Positions 1 through 12,182 of a DNA stretch of 64,000 nucleotides are shown here, one piece after another; the first letter of the stretch is position 1, and each line of letters starts with the position of its first letter. The DNA lies in assembly GCA_963691705.1 (NCBI GenBank), contig OY829541.1, forward strand, positions 69,349,189-69,413,188, in the 5' to 3' direction. The notes beneath the pieces were generated by a model, which was not told the origin of the DNA, searched no databases, and was given only the letters and a program-made list of their open reading frames with translations. Made by a program: the position numbers and the translations under genes. Origin of the DNA: Viola odorata (Eukaryota; Streptophyta; Magnoliopsida; Malpighiales; Violaceae).

Positions 1-394
1 TGAGAGTCACATACGAAACTGTTGTGTGAAATTATCAAAAATTGCAAAGATTCATCATATTGCATGTTCGTGGACATGCTTGTGAAGGAATTAGTACACC
101 GTGCCTCTAGAGCTACTAGGCTAAGTGAAAGTTGAAAATTTACAAAGTTAAATAAAGTGTGCCTTTGCTTTCCTTGTTTCTTTGTAATAGATGGTTATCT
201 TGATAACTTGGTGGAGCATATTTCAATGAGAAAACATGGGAAACTCATAACTAGATCAAGTGATGATTCTGAACTTCTTGCATGATGGATTGCTTTTGCT
301 TTGTGGTTTCTATTGAGCAAATATGTAATGCCATAGTGCCGTTTGATGTTCAAAATAAAAAGTTTCATTGCATCTACATTGTGAAAATTTTCAG
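1..394. other. intron and upstream part of the first gene
   Basis: No coding exon is visible here. The stretch ends in a pyrimidine-rich tract and a CAG acceptor at 392-394 that opens the first visible exon of the prolyl-oligopeptidase gene, so it is most simply the intron before that exon. Confidence 0.6.
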
Positions 395-2559
395 GAGGTC
401 CTACAGGTGAGACACGTGGAATTTTAAACCTGAGTATTCAGTATTGGACTAGTCGGGGTTGGGCATTTGTGGATGTAAATTATGGTGGAAGCACTGGTTT
501 GTCCTTAAACCCTGTTTCTTCAATTTATGCATCAAATTGTGTTCATATATTGTCTGATAATGACACCAGAACATGCTAAATTATGCCTATTCTTGTTTAT
601 TGATCTGAGGTCTTGGCTACGTTCATTTTCTTATGTTTGGTTTTTTGAAAAACACTTGGTACTATCTATTTCTCAATGTGTTCTATTAAGAACATGATGT
701 TTCAAGGATTGTAAACTACTACTACAACCCCATCACACTTGCTCTTAATTGTTTTTGTTATTGTTTTCATTTTCTTTTCTATTATTGACAATAATGTCAT
801 AGATTTATATGTAACTTTGTTTATGCTGAAAGTTAATGTATATGCTTTTCAAGGTTATGGTAGGGAATATCGAGAGCGCTTGTTGGGGAATTGGGGCATT
901 GTTGATGTTGATGACTGTTGCAGTTGTGCTAAATTTTTGGTAAATGTTTATCCTCTCTTTCAAGTCCTTCTGTATTGTTTGATAAGATGCTGTAAAATTT
1001 TGAAAGTGAAAAGAAACGTACACCTTTATTTTTTGTTACAAGAAAAATTTGCCAGTGTGAAAATATACATTTTTTTCATCCAGGTGGATAGTGGAAGGGC
1101 AGATGGGGAACGACTATGTATAACTGGAGGCTCTGCTGGTGGCTATACCACCTTAGCTGCTCTTGCTTTTAAAGACACTTTTAAAGCTGGAGCTTCCTTG
1201 TATGGTGTGAGTAACTGATCCAATGGTCGCTTCTTCTTCTTTTTTATGTTTCCCAACTTAAGGATGTCTTTGGTCTGCTACTGTGGTATTATATATTTTC
1301 CTATTTCTTGTCTTCATACAATAGTTTTTTCCATGAATGACAAGGCTTATTTTTTGAATCAATTATACTTATAGTCACTGCCAAAAATGTAACAACTTGA
1401 ATGTTTGGTGTATGGACAGGTGGCTGACTTAAAAATGTTGCGAGCAGAAACTCACAAGTTTGAGTCTCATTACATTGATAACCTTGTTGGTAATTGGACA
1501 AAGATCTCTGTTTTTGTATTTGTTCTCCTTCAAACTTGCCATATATCTGTTCATACATAAACTTTTTTGTCTTCCATTTATTCCATTCACTTGTGTGGCA
1601 ATTTTATCCGACTGCAGGTTCTGAAAATGATTACTTTGAGAGGGCACCAATCAATTCTGTGGATAGATTTTCTTGCCCCATTATTCTATTCCAAGGGTTG
1701 GAAGACAAGGTACATGTACCTTTTCTTTGGGAGTCTCTTTGCAGAAGATGTGGGTGATTAATAAGCTCTATGAGATCTCTTAGTTATCATTCTTCCGTTC
1801 AAAACTTTGGTCATGTCAGTTGCAGACTTGCTCTTAGATGAATCCTGAGAATTATGGGGGATATCCACCTTAGTTAGCCACTAAGCTTTGATCAGTATAA
1901 ACATCTCCATGGCATCCTCTAGCAAGTCTTTGTTGGGTTTAAATGAATCCTCGGAATCTTGATGACACTTACCTGAGTAGCCACAATTTTTTCCATGCAA
2001 TAATGTTTTGCCATCTCTCATGCTTATGTATTATAACAATCTAAATTAAAGAGACTCCAGCAGCACAGGACAAAACAAATTCATGTTTGAGCTGCATATT
2101 ATGTGCTTTTACTGTTAATTAAAAAAGGTAAATGCTTGATGAATGAATTACTGAAAGATACTTTGATGTAGATGCGCATGAATGTGCCATAATATATATC
2201 CATTTTTTGCCTCTCAAGGTTGATTTCTAAAGGTCTCCGCACGATGCAGGTTGTACCCCCTGATCAAGCACGTGCAATTTACCAGGCTCTGAAGAAAAAA
2301 GGTTTGCCAGTTGCTCTTGTGGAGTATGAAGGGGAACAGCATGGTTTCCGTAAGGTATATAAAAAATTTGCAGTTTCATGTAGCTGCTTTCTTTTTTCCA
2401 CCAAAGTGGATAATATCATAATCGATCTCTGCATTTGAACAGGCTGAGAACATCAAATTCACACTGGAACAACAAATGGTGTTCTTTGCACGTTTGGTTG
2501 GAAACTTCAATGTTGCAGATGAGATTACTCCCATCAAAATTGATAACTTTGATGACTGA
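395..2559 (+). CDS. prolyl oligopeptidase (S9) family protein, 3' seven exons
   Basis: This is the C-terminal alpha/beta-hydrolase domain of a serine peptidase of the S9 (prolyl oligopeptidase / dipeptidyl-peptidase-like) family. Exons read from splice sites are 395-496, 854-939, 1084-1206, 1420-1489, 1618-1709, 2250-2354 and 2443-2559. All joins keep frame and the last exon ends in TGA. Exon 1 begins in the GGPT segment and carries [15 protein letters not shown]. Exon 3 has the nucleophile elbow GGSAGGY. Exon 5 ends QGLEDK and exon 6 starts VVPP, giving the catalytic Asp region. Exon 6 ends GEQHGFRK with the catalytic His. The triad is therefore complete. The N-terminal beta-propeller exons lie upstream of the window. 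The closest type I recall is the plant single-copy S9 protein resembling Arabidopsis At5g36210. Cellular location cannot be judged without the N-terminus. Confidence 0.93.
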
Positions 2560-4741
2560 GCACATTGTGGTAAGAGAATATTTGAGTGAAGGAAGAATAT
2601 TTTTTGTCAAAAGCCCTAATTTGCCTTTTCATTAATCTCAAATCTCAATTTCGCACTTAAAAAAAAAATATGGACCAATCATATTAATATTAATGTTTGA
2701 TTGCAATTCATCCAATTTACTCTATTTCGACCAACTTCAGTTACTTTTTTTTATAAAAAAAAACTTTTAATCACAACAGAAAATGAAAGATTTGTTCCTG
2801 TTGACATCACAGATAGTTAATAACGTTGGCTACATTTATGGATGGAACTAGATAATGCTTGTATTATGTTGACATTGGTCTAGTTGGAATAAGCATCGTA
2901 ACTGCATCAAAGATGCTGTATGATTGACCCAATTCTTTTTAGTGCCGGATTGCAAGTTTAAGACAAAAATAACTGCAAATTTAATAGTTTTTCCCCTTAA
3001 TCTTATTAGGGCAATAGGTTTATCAATTTTCAGGAATTTGTTGAGTTTTGACTGGAGTCTAATCATTCATTGTTTTTTCCTGAATTGTTATTAATAAAAT
3101 ATAATGTTGTCATTGGGAACAGTTTCCTGGAATGCCCCTTCATGTTTTTTTCAATCTTGATAAATGGTTTATCAGGTGGTGTGGCTATATTATTAATTAG
3201 CCATCACATGTGTGAATATTGTTGGGTTGGATAGTAAGTGATTTGTCCACCACCTTTAACTTGGTCTCAGTTTGTTGGAGCATGGAGATTGGAGAGAGAT
3301 AATTAGGAGAGCTGTCCGTTTAGAAACTATGCTCGAGCATGATTAGTCTTCTACTTGATAGATAAAGTACAACAGGGAAGACTAAAAAGATATATTTCGA
3401 ATGTTGATATATCCTTTGGAATTATCACATCTAGAAGTTGACGAATTTCTTTTTGTTGGATTGAAATTTGATTTTACACGTTAAGGTGGATGGATGAGTC
3501 TAGGTCTAATTGATGATTATTAAACAAAACAAGTGAGAGTTAATGGCATGCCTGCAGATGTAAATTTAGTCGTGACTCGTGTGGATTATTCATGTGTATA
3601 TCTAATTTATTAATTAATTTTGTGCCCCCTTAATCCTCCATTCTAGAAGTTCAACAATGTCTAGCTGTTTTTTTAGTTAATAATCTATAATATTTTCTTT
3701 TTCCACTCAATTTTTAAGTAAAAAATATAAATATATTGCTTTATTTTGTACTAAAAGATTTGATTTAACGCGAATAAAATTAGTTCTTACCCGTTATCTA
3801 TTTAGGTCCGGAGTTAATTTATTTTTTTTATTTTTTATTTTTTGTGTGAATTTGTGTGGCACGGATAGAAAGGAGTGGGAAGGAAGTTGCTAAGGTAGCA
3901 TATTATAATCGTTTTTTAATATTCTAGAATGAATTAGATATTAAAATACATGGCGGGTCATTTTCAGATTTTCCTTTATTATTTGTTTAAGACTGTGATT
4001 TCGTTACCAAAGTTGAATGAAAAAAAAAAAAACTATGATAGAATAAATCATTGCTCTGTTGGGTTAGAAGTTCAACAATGTCACTATTCCTTCATACCAA
4101 ACGCTCATAATTAACTTACTGTAATGATAAATTAGCTTCTTTTTTTATATATAGGCATGATAAATTAACTTAAAGTAATTGCAAGCTTTCCAAACTGTTT
4201 GATTTGAAATTAAACCATGTTTCCAGTTAAAATTAACTTAAAGTAACAGCTTTCCTTGCCGTTTGTTTTCATTGTCTCGTAGCAAATCTGTAATCCGAGT
4301 TAAAGATGAACAAGTTTTTTTATACTCAAACACAACCAGAGTTTATTATCATCATTTTTCTTTAAAAGAAGAGTTTAATAGTATAAAAAGGAAAAAAATA
4401 GAAATAGAAAGATGAAGAACTCAGAAACTAAAATAAAAAAAAGGGAAATAGGAGGAAATTTGTATAATAACACCAGTATTTAGTATTCCAAATTACTATT
4501 GTTTTACAATTGGAAATAATAACAAACGAATTGAGATTGCTCTATACTGTAATCTGAACCCATCAATTGAAAGCAGATTAGTAATAAGATTATAATTAAC
4601 TTAACTATATTCCCTGTGCAAATTCTACACTTAAAAAGGGTGTATAATCAACAACAACAACAAGAGAATTAAAAGAAGAAGAAGAGTATATGTTTCTATT
4701 ATCCACAGCTAGAGATTAATTGATTGATTGATCAATAAATT
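2560..4741. other. intergenic, gene-free
   Basis: This stretch holds the 3' UTR of the upstream S9 gene (AT-rich, with AATAAA-like signals near 3093-3099) and the 3' flank of the convergent DUF1645 gene. It contains A and T runs and a CAACAACAA stretch near 4650. I see no exon, RNA gene or terminal-repeat element. Confidence 0.5.
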
Positions 4742-5749
4742 TCAACGGCTGAGATTCCCATATCCACCGGAAAGAACATGAGCAGCTGGGTTGAATGCAA
4801 ATCTGCCCAGAATCCCTTGTTTGTATGGCAAGAAAGTTTTCTTCTTCAAATTCTGTGACACTGTTTTGTTCACTGTATAATGCAATTCATGAGCCGACAC
4901 TTGCGCTCCTTTCCTCCTCGCCGAACCAGACCCATCTGTCGATCGAAAGCTCGAATCTTTACCATCTTCATGATGTCTCCTAAACTTGCTGAAAGGATCT
5001 TTATCTTGTGCTCTGCCTTCTGATGCACTCCTGAACAGAAGAAAATCCTTCAATCTCCATTTTCTTGAAGAACTCTTTGTAGCAGATGAAGTATTTGGGA
5101 ACGATGATTTCGAGACCAAAGCTGATTGCTTTACGGGTTTTTCATCATCTTCTTCTTCTTCCCATGGGCATAACTCTGAAACTCGTAATGGGGACACTGA
5201 TCTTGATGCTCTTCGGGTTGAAGGAGAGACCCTTTTTGCTTCTCTGCTCTGCCTTTCGTTTTCAGCTCTGTTCCTTGTAATTTCTGCTGCAACTGCAAAT
5301 GGGTCTAGATCACTGTTCATCTTCCTTGGCGAAAACGCGCTGCGAATCATCTTCTTCCCTTGCTGAATTGGCGATCTTGGAGATGAAACGCATTCATTTC
5401 TTCTTGAATTGTGATTTTTCAATCTTGGTGGGAGCTCAAGAGGGCGGATTTTGCCTCCATCGAAAAGCTCATCAGCTGTTAATGAAGTCTCCTCCATCCC
5501 TGCACTGAAATCGAAAGCGAAATCATCTTCTCTATTTATCGATTCTTGCTGGGTATGGTTCATCAACGAAAACTGATCAAAGTAATCATAAAACTCTGAG
5601 ATCCGAGATGGGCTTGTCGGTGCGCTTAAGCTGAAATTGCCGAATCCTTTTGGTGTAGAAGGAGCACTCAAGAATGGTAAGGGACGAGCATCGTTGAAAT
5701 CAAAAGGATCCATTGTTGGTGGTGGAATTGCTACTTTAATCTTCATCAT
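4742..5749 (-). CDS. DUF1645 family protein
   Basis: A single-exon, ATG-started protein of 335 aa. It matches the plant DUF1645 family by its order of short conserved blocks. An N-terminal proline-rich stretch is followed by SAPSTPKGFGNFSLSAPTSP (about residues 28-47), then FAFDFSAGMEE, then TADELFDGGKIRPLELPPRL (about 92-111). A DPFAVAAEITRNRAENERQ helix comes next, and an acidic patch after CPWEEEEDDE. The most conserved motif is RKWRLKDFLLFRSASEGRA (about 228-246). The C-terminus is basic. The family is plant-specific and has no settled biochemical function. Some members are linked to stress responses, and the repeated Ser-Pro motifs suggest regulation by phosphorylation (inference). No signal peptide or membrane segment is visible. 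A TATA box lies about 80-90 bp upstream of the start. Confidence 0.88.
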   Translation of the reverse strand: MMKIKVAIPPPTMDPFDFNDARPLPFLSAPSTPKGFGNFSLSAPTSPSRISEFYDYFDQFSLMNHTQQESINREDDFAFDFSAGMEETSLTADELFDGGKIRPLELPPRLKNHNSRRNECVSSPRSPIQQGKKMIRSAFSPRKMNSDLDPFAVAAEITRNRAENERQSREAKRVSPSTRRASRSVSPLRVSELCPWEEEEDDEKPVKQSALVSKSSFPNTSSATKSSSRKWRLKDFLLFRSASEGRAQDKDPFSKFRRHHEDGKDSSFRSTDGSGSARRKGAQVSAHELHYTVNKTVSQNLKKKTFLPYKQGILGRFAFNPAAHVLSGGYGNLSR

Positions 5750-5830
5750 TTTTGTGATTTATTTTTTTGTTTTTTTATTCTGGAATTGGTTGATTTGGTT
5801 TAAAGAGAGTAGAAGGAGAGGTTGGTGTTT

Positions 5831-5840
5831 GTTTATATAA
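5831..5840 (-). promoter_or_regulatory. TATA box of the DUF1645 gene
   Basis: Read on the minus strand this is TTATATAAAC, a near-consensus plant TATA box. It lies about 82 bp upstream of the ATG at 5749, which leaves room for a 5' UTR of roughly 50 nt. Confidence 0.6.
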
Positions 5841-5861
5841 GAGAGGAACAGAACGAAGAAC

Positions 5862-5901
5862 AGTGGAAGGAAAGGAAAGGAAAGGAAAGGGAAGGAGAGG
5901 G
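5862..5901. repeat. GGAAA pentanucleotide microsatellite
   Basis: Purine-only tandem repeat of GGAAA drifting into GGGAAGG/GGAGAGG, immediately upstream of the DUF1645 TATA box. On the gene's sense strand it is a CT-rich promoter tract, a common feature of plant core promoters. Confidence 0.75.
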
Positions 5902-8424
5902 AATTATTGACCATGATCTCAAATTTCTAAAGGTTGGAGCCGTCTTTTAATACTTTCCTGCTCCCTGTCATTTTCCACACATCTACCACGCAAATATGTT
6001 CGTCGTTTTTAATATAGTGTTCCAAATCCAATTAATTAGAATATTTTCACATAATGTTTTTTTTAGTCGGTAGAGATGGTAACCGTTCTGCACCGTTTAT
6101 ATTTGCAGCTCAATTGATAAGTACATTTTTTTTTACGAAGCATGTACGTCATAAAGTTGATTCATAATCGGTGAATTTTATTTGTAAAAAATCATATCTT
6201 TTAATGTTATTTACAATATTCTCAACTCATTAATTTACAATTTAGTTCACTTAATTAAAAGATATATAACCAATAAATGTAGATTGGTGACTTTTTTCAT
6301 ATAGATGGACCACCTTGTTTGTTTTTCTTGAACAATTGTGAATTTATTTGGATGACCTACATTATCTGCTTCTTTTGTTTGTATCCGAAATCTATCACCA
6401 ACATTATCTTGAATTTTCAATCATTTATTCTCTTCTTTCTTCGATAGATAGAGATAAAACTTGAATTTGAATTTATATTTAGTAATTTATTATGTTACAG
6501 TTGATGGTAAATATTTTATAAAACTATCATCTAAATAACCTACATTTTAGTCTTAATTATTAAAAAAAATGTATTGTCAAAGTTAACAACAAAAATGGAC
6601 AAGCAATAAGTTATATAGTTTAAGACTTTAAGTATAGTAAATTTTAATGAATGGTCGTTGCATTAGACACCAAATATGATCTTTTGGATGAATCACTAGA
6701 ATAATTAACTTGGCCCGTTACCTCTATCTAGGTGGAAAAAAAGTCTCTCAGCACATTATCATATGTATAAATAGTGTTAAAACTAAAGAGAATTAATAAA
6801 GAACAAAACGTTTCTTTCTTTATTTCTACCCGATAGTTTAACTTACTGATTAATTGATCCAAATTCGAATTATATAAATCTTTTTTCAGAAACGGACTAT
6901 TTTTAATAGTTTTAAAGTAATTACGTTCTTAAATCCCAAACTCGAAATTTTAGTTTAATCAAAAAAGTTCCGTCCCAACTAATCTACCCTAATACTAGTA
7001 ATTAGTAGTAAACCAAAAAGTTGGTAAAAGATGTCCATCATCAATGGTCTCAGCAGCTACGCTTTGTAGTTTGTAGTAGTCATTAATTTGTGTGTTAGTC
7101 AACCAATTCGTTATCGCTTTCGTTCACTTCATGCGTCACCCATAATTCCAACCTCATAATTCAAATCATAGGTACAGAAGAGGTAATTAATTGACCATTA
7201 ATGTAGGAAAAGTCAACATTTTTCTTTAAGGTTAATCTGAACAACTAACCATAGTAATTAGTCATTATCAGCATTTCCAACATTATTGCTCTCAAATCTG
7301 GAGATCTATCCATCTTTCTCTAATATTCATCAACTTGTTTGTTTTTATACCAAAACAAACAAAATCAACATATTACTACTTAGAAGCTTCTCATAAAAAA
7401 GAAACGTGTTTATTTTGTTGTTGAACAATCTTTTATAATTTATTTCCTAGCACCCATTTTTTATAAAAAAGGTTTAGCCTAATTTATTTGATTCTTTTAA
7501 ATAGAAAAACCAAGACTATCCGTAGAATATATTTCTAAAAATGTCATACAAGTACCAATGATTATATATTTCATTCATTTTGACCCTAAACTATTGTTTG
7601 TTGTTTAATACTACTATATAAATATAAGATACACCTTCTAGAAGCCGTAAATACCATATAAATAAATTACAGTAATTAATAAAATAAGCACACACACCGG
7701 TATTAAATATTATTTTGTTAATTTATCTAGATACAGAAATTAAGTAGCCGAGATTAACGGGCGTGGATGTGGACGACAATTAGCCGCCCAGGTGGCAGGT
7801 GGCTTTGCTGTCAGAGTCTAGACTTGGAGACACGTCGTCTCTGGCATGCCGCACTTAGTTAATTGCAATCTTGTATCATTAACGTACGTTCGAAAAAAAG
7901 TACGAAATTTTTTGGAGTCAAATAGTGAGTCATTCGGCCTCCTCGAAATGCGTGCATGAACAGTAATTGGACACTTAATACCGGACGGAGGGAGTACGAG
8001 ATTAAATTTTATTAAACTCATTATTAATTACGTTTGTGTTTCAACTACCTGGATGTCATTAACATTTAAAATAAAAATTTGCTAAAAACATAATTTAACA
8101 ATTTCCTTAGGTTTTTTCATGTCTCTTAGTATTATTCATCTTTTTTTTATCCGTAAGATAGATGATTAGAATCTAAAAAGGTTTTTATTTTCTAAATTTA
8201 AATTTAAAATTTAGATTAAAAATAAATAGGTCTATTATCATTCAATCACAACTAATATTATATCCGTTAAGTCAAGACCTGGGCATTTGTCGTGTTTGGC
8301 TTTTGTACCCATGTTAGGCCCGAGCCAAGTCCGTAGGTTTTGTTTTTTCACATCAAATTCTAAATCTAAAAAAATTAAGGAGAAACGAGAGAGGTTAGGG
8401 TTTAAAGGTGAACTTCCAGGTACG
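5902..8424. other. intergenic, gene-free
   Basis: AT-rich and without a supportable gene. Near 7984-7996 there is one isolated copy of the Stowaway-type terminus (CGGAGGGAGTA). I could not find its partner in the preceding few hundred bases, so only a relic end can be claimed. Confidence 0.5.
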
Positions 8425-8432
8425 AGTCTAAT
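8425..8432. repeat. left 8-bp target-site duplication of the hAT element
   Basis: AGTCTAAT, repeated exactly at 9972-9979 on the other side of the element. Confidence 0.85.
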
Positions 8433-9971
8433 TAGGGGTGTACGCGGGTCGGGTTGGGTCGGTTATGACTCATAACCAGCACCAACCCGCCAAATATTTA
8501 GCAGGTCGGGTTGGGTCGGTTATCCGCCTATAACCGCTAGTTGACGGGTTGAACGGTTATAGGCGGTTAACCGCGGGTTGGCGGTTATAGGCGGTTATGG
8601 GCTGCCAAGTGGGCTTGGCCATTTTGTTGTTTAAAAAGGCAATTTTAAACCGTGCTGCTGAAAACAAAACCAAAAATAAACATGTAACTTTTAGTTTCCG
8701 GCTTTCAGCCCATTCATCACATCCACATTTTTCATAAGAACAACAATGTAACTTCACAATAATATGAAAGTTGATAATTCATAATTTAAAGCAAACAACA
8801 ATTTCTTCTCATCATACGAAGCAAAGGCTGCCTATTACACACCCAACTAAAAACCCAACTTGTACATAGGTAATGCATGAAGTGGCATCAATTATAGGAG
8901 TTTGATCCTCACCATTTGAAGCAGCATAAGAAGTGGTTGAAATTTCAACGTCAACCATCTGTTATGAATAAAACAATTAAGAAAATTTTAAAATGGATGC
9001 AAAAATGAATGCACAAATGCTCTAATTTAATAAATAAAATAATGGATATGTTTTAATTTCCCAATCATTTTCAATTTATTTTCGGCAGAAGTTAGCAATT
9101 TTAAAAAAATCCATTTATGAGAAAGTTTTATGAGCAATTAAGGGGGCAGAAGCTGCAACCAAGACAAACAAAGGCAGCTAAGGCTGCAACTACAGCAGAT
9201 ACGAAAATCTGCAGAAAAACCACCAGCTACACACGGCCTCCACCATCGCTGCACTACCACAACTGGACACCCAACCCACTACACGACTCTAATCACACCT
9301 AGGACAAACACATGGAAGGGAGGATTGCACAGCAGCAAGCAACAAGGACAGCACAGCAGCAAGGATAGAAAGAAATAATCCAAGCATTAATTAATCCAAA
9401 AAAAATAAAAAATCCCAAATTGACAATAACAGAGACAGAGAGTGTTAGACAGGAAGGGGGGAAGCAAATTACCTTGCTTCTTGAACTTGTGTGGCGCGGT
9501 GGTTGCCGGTTGGTGATGAGGCCGAGAGGGAGAGATGAGCGGAGAGGAGGGATATGGTCGGGATATGGTCGTGACTGGTGGTTGGTGATGAGCGGAGATG
9601 AGCGGTGGTCTTGAAAAGGAATGGGGTGTGGCGGTGGATGGTGATGAGCAGAGATAGGTGCAGCGGCGAGTCGTGGTTGGGAACTTGGGAGGGAGCCGAG
9701 AGGCTGTTTGTTGTTGTCGGCGGGTTAGAGTTTTAGGGAGTTAGGTTTTTTTCATTTATGTTATATACCTAGGGCTAATAATAGATGGGTGGGCGGGTCG
9801 GTTATTAACCGCGGTTTTTTAAAACTCGACCCGCTATCCGACCCAACCCAACTCTAACGGGTTGGTTATATAACCGTTATCCACGGTTATGGCGGTTATG
9901 TTGTTTTGACGGGTTGGGTCAGATCGGTTATACGGGTCAGACGGGTTGGGTCGGTTTTTTGTACAGCCCTA
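8433..9971. mobile_element. non-autonomous hAT DNA transposon, 1539 bp
   Basis: The left end TAGGGGTGTAC and the reverse complement of the right end, TAGGGCTGTAC, agree at 10 of 11 positions. The element is flanked by the perfect 8-bp direct repeat AGTCTAAT, the duplication length of hAT transposons. About 200 bp at each end is packed with GGGTTGGGTCGGTTAT and GGCGGTTAT motifs in both orientations, typical of hAT subterminal transposase-binding repeats. The middle (about 8640-9740) has no transposase reading frame, so the element depends on an autonomous relative. It contains short CAGCAGCAA-type runs and GAGATGAGCGG repeats of unknown origin. The intact duplication suggests a fairly recent insertion. 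Confidence 0.88.
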
Positions 9972-9979
9972 AGTCTAAT
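9972..9979. repeat. right 8-bp target-site duplication of the hAT element
   Basis: AGTCTAAT, identical to 8425-8432. Confidence 0.85.
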
Positions 9980-12182
9980 CGTAAACCAGCCGGGAACAGG
10001 CTGGGCGCTGGCCTAGGCCACTGGGCTTCAGCTTCTGTCAAGCTACTGTTGGGCCAGGAGTGGTAGCCCATCGGACAGCCTGGCTTATGCTCAGATCTAG
10101 TCCAAAGACTAATCATGTTTGAGCAGGTAACACTGATCACCTGCTGTTAATTCACAGTTAGCATTTCTTTTCTCTTTTTTTTACCGGGACAGTTAGCATT
10201 TCTTTGATTCAATTATTCAGTGAAGTAATATAAGGTGTAAACGGTTGTGGCCTATATAAGAAAAACATCACAATTCACAAGCATTTTTGTTTGAAGCTGT
10301 CCTGAAATGGGCATAGGTTCATGTATTGGGCCTAACATAACTATAAAATGGACTTTTAGAGCAATGTTATTGGGTAGGCCTTTCACGAAAGACTGGGCCT
10401 GTGAGATAAACGCAACTCGTTATAACTCCAGCCCATTTAAACGACTGTATATTTCCCGTGGTTCACGACCAACCCCCGCCCGCCCAACACACCTTTTTGG
10501 TACATACATCACAGAATTTTGAAATGTGCATTTTCAGTGCATAATTTTATATTAATTGTAGGCAAAGCATGCTAAATTTGAACAACATAATGCTGAAAAC
10601 CGATTTAACTTGTTCTTTAAATGTGAATGACAATGATAAGTTATATGATTACGCTGTTTATACAAGAACTACCCATGTTCGTACTGATTCACGAGAATTA
10701 TTCATGTTAGTACTAATTCGACAATTGTACAGCCGCAGGAGATGGAAGCACTAGATAAATTCAGGCTTTTAACCTAACTAAGCTTTAGTTGGTGACTTTT
10801 TAACCGGCAGTGACCGTATCTATCAACACCTTTATCTAGCTGTTTAGATGGAGATTAGACACTGTAGACCCATATGCCATAAACGAGAGAACAATCTTGG
10901 ACCACCAAAGTTTCTCCAATCAATATTTTCTTATAATTTGCTGGCAATGGCATGGTACAAAACTTTGGATTCTACATCTCATCACGCCACTAAAACTAAC
11001 CATATATGATAGGTAGGAAGCGGCTAAATGAAATCTGGAGTCCTTATTTCGAGCTTTTAGTGGATAAGTTCAGTGCACCTAGAATACCACTCGACCATAA
11101 TATAAAGTATATCATTATTTCGTATATAAAATGTCGTTTCAGTAATGGTATATACTTTACGATGTAATAATAATACTTTATATCTTGGGATAGTAATACT
11201 TTATATGTTGGTAGCGAATGATGTTTTAAGGAAAGAAAGAGTGGTTGGATTGGAAGGAAGGAATGGTGAATCCACCACACTTTGGTCCTACTTTTAATTT
11301 ATTCACTAACAATTCTTGTCATGCCACGGCCACGCCCACGCCTTGATTGATCATAAAACCTGCTGTAGCAGTAGCACCACACTGTCCCCAAATTGTTGAT
11401 TAAATGGCTTTTACGATCTCTACATTTATAAAGAGACTTTTGGCACAATTTTTTCTTTTTGGACCACGATTGATGCTGTAATTTTTTTTTTATATAATAT
11501 TAGTATTTTGAATCCCTTTTTGGTACAGTTTAATCTATATTTTACCGTGTTAGAACGGGAAGACAAATTTAAATAATACCTCAAAGATTTTAAAGTGTAC
11601 TTTAAATTTCAAACACGAAAATTTAAAGTATCAGCTCAAAACCAGCCCCGTGCACTCCATTTGGTACCGCAACTAATAGTACTATACATTTAGGTATTCT
11701 ATCTTACACGTCAATGAGGAATTCAATTAGCATCAGTTGCTATCTTGGAATAATAGGTGGGACCCATAACTACATATGACATAATATTTATATGCTACCA
11801 ACACTGATCGGTCTATTCTTTTCTTTTTTTTGGGATAAAAACAGAAATAAATTGGTTCCCTCTGTTTACAACTAATGTTATTTAATGAAAAATTGTCATA
11901 TCTTGCATTTGTCAATATATATAGCTGGCAAATCATATACAGAAATAGTAGTCAGATCCACCAACTAATGAAAGTATCTCATGCACCAGTATTTTTTTAT
12001 CATTCATGTCTGTAACTGTTCCATTGACCACATTAATGGAAGGGAAACACTTTTCTTTTCTTCTTCTTACAATGATATGAACACCAAATTATATAATACA
12101 TTTAGCTAATTTGATGTATATCCCTGTATTGTTTTTTTACAAAACTAGATTTGTATGGACAAAAGTTGGATTGAATCGCGAT
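9980..12182. other. intergenic, gene-free
   Basis: Between about 10060 and 10435 there are several TGGGCC/TGGGCT or reverse-complement motifs that resemble plant site II promoter elements, but no gene start follows them. The rest is AT-rich and includes the 3' flank of the MIP1-type gene. I see no convincing exon, RNA or transposon. Confidence 0.45.

Noticed and set aside
4795..5840. Several plus-strand ORFs over the DUF1645 gene
   Set aside because: Antisense shadows. Conserved blocks are only on the minus strand.
5862..5901. GGAAA array considered as an origin or telomere-like repeat
   Set aside because: It is an ordinary purine microsatellite in a promoter. The unit does not match the plant telomere repeat.
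7984..7996. Stowaway-type terminus CGGAGGGAGTA
   Set aside because: No matching opposite end was found nearby, so a full MITE cannot be claimed.
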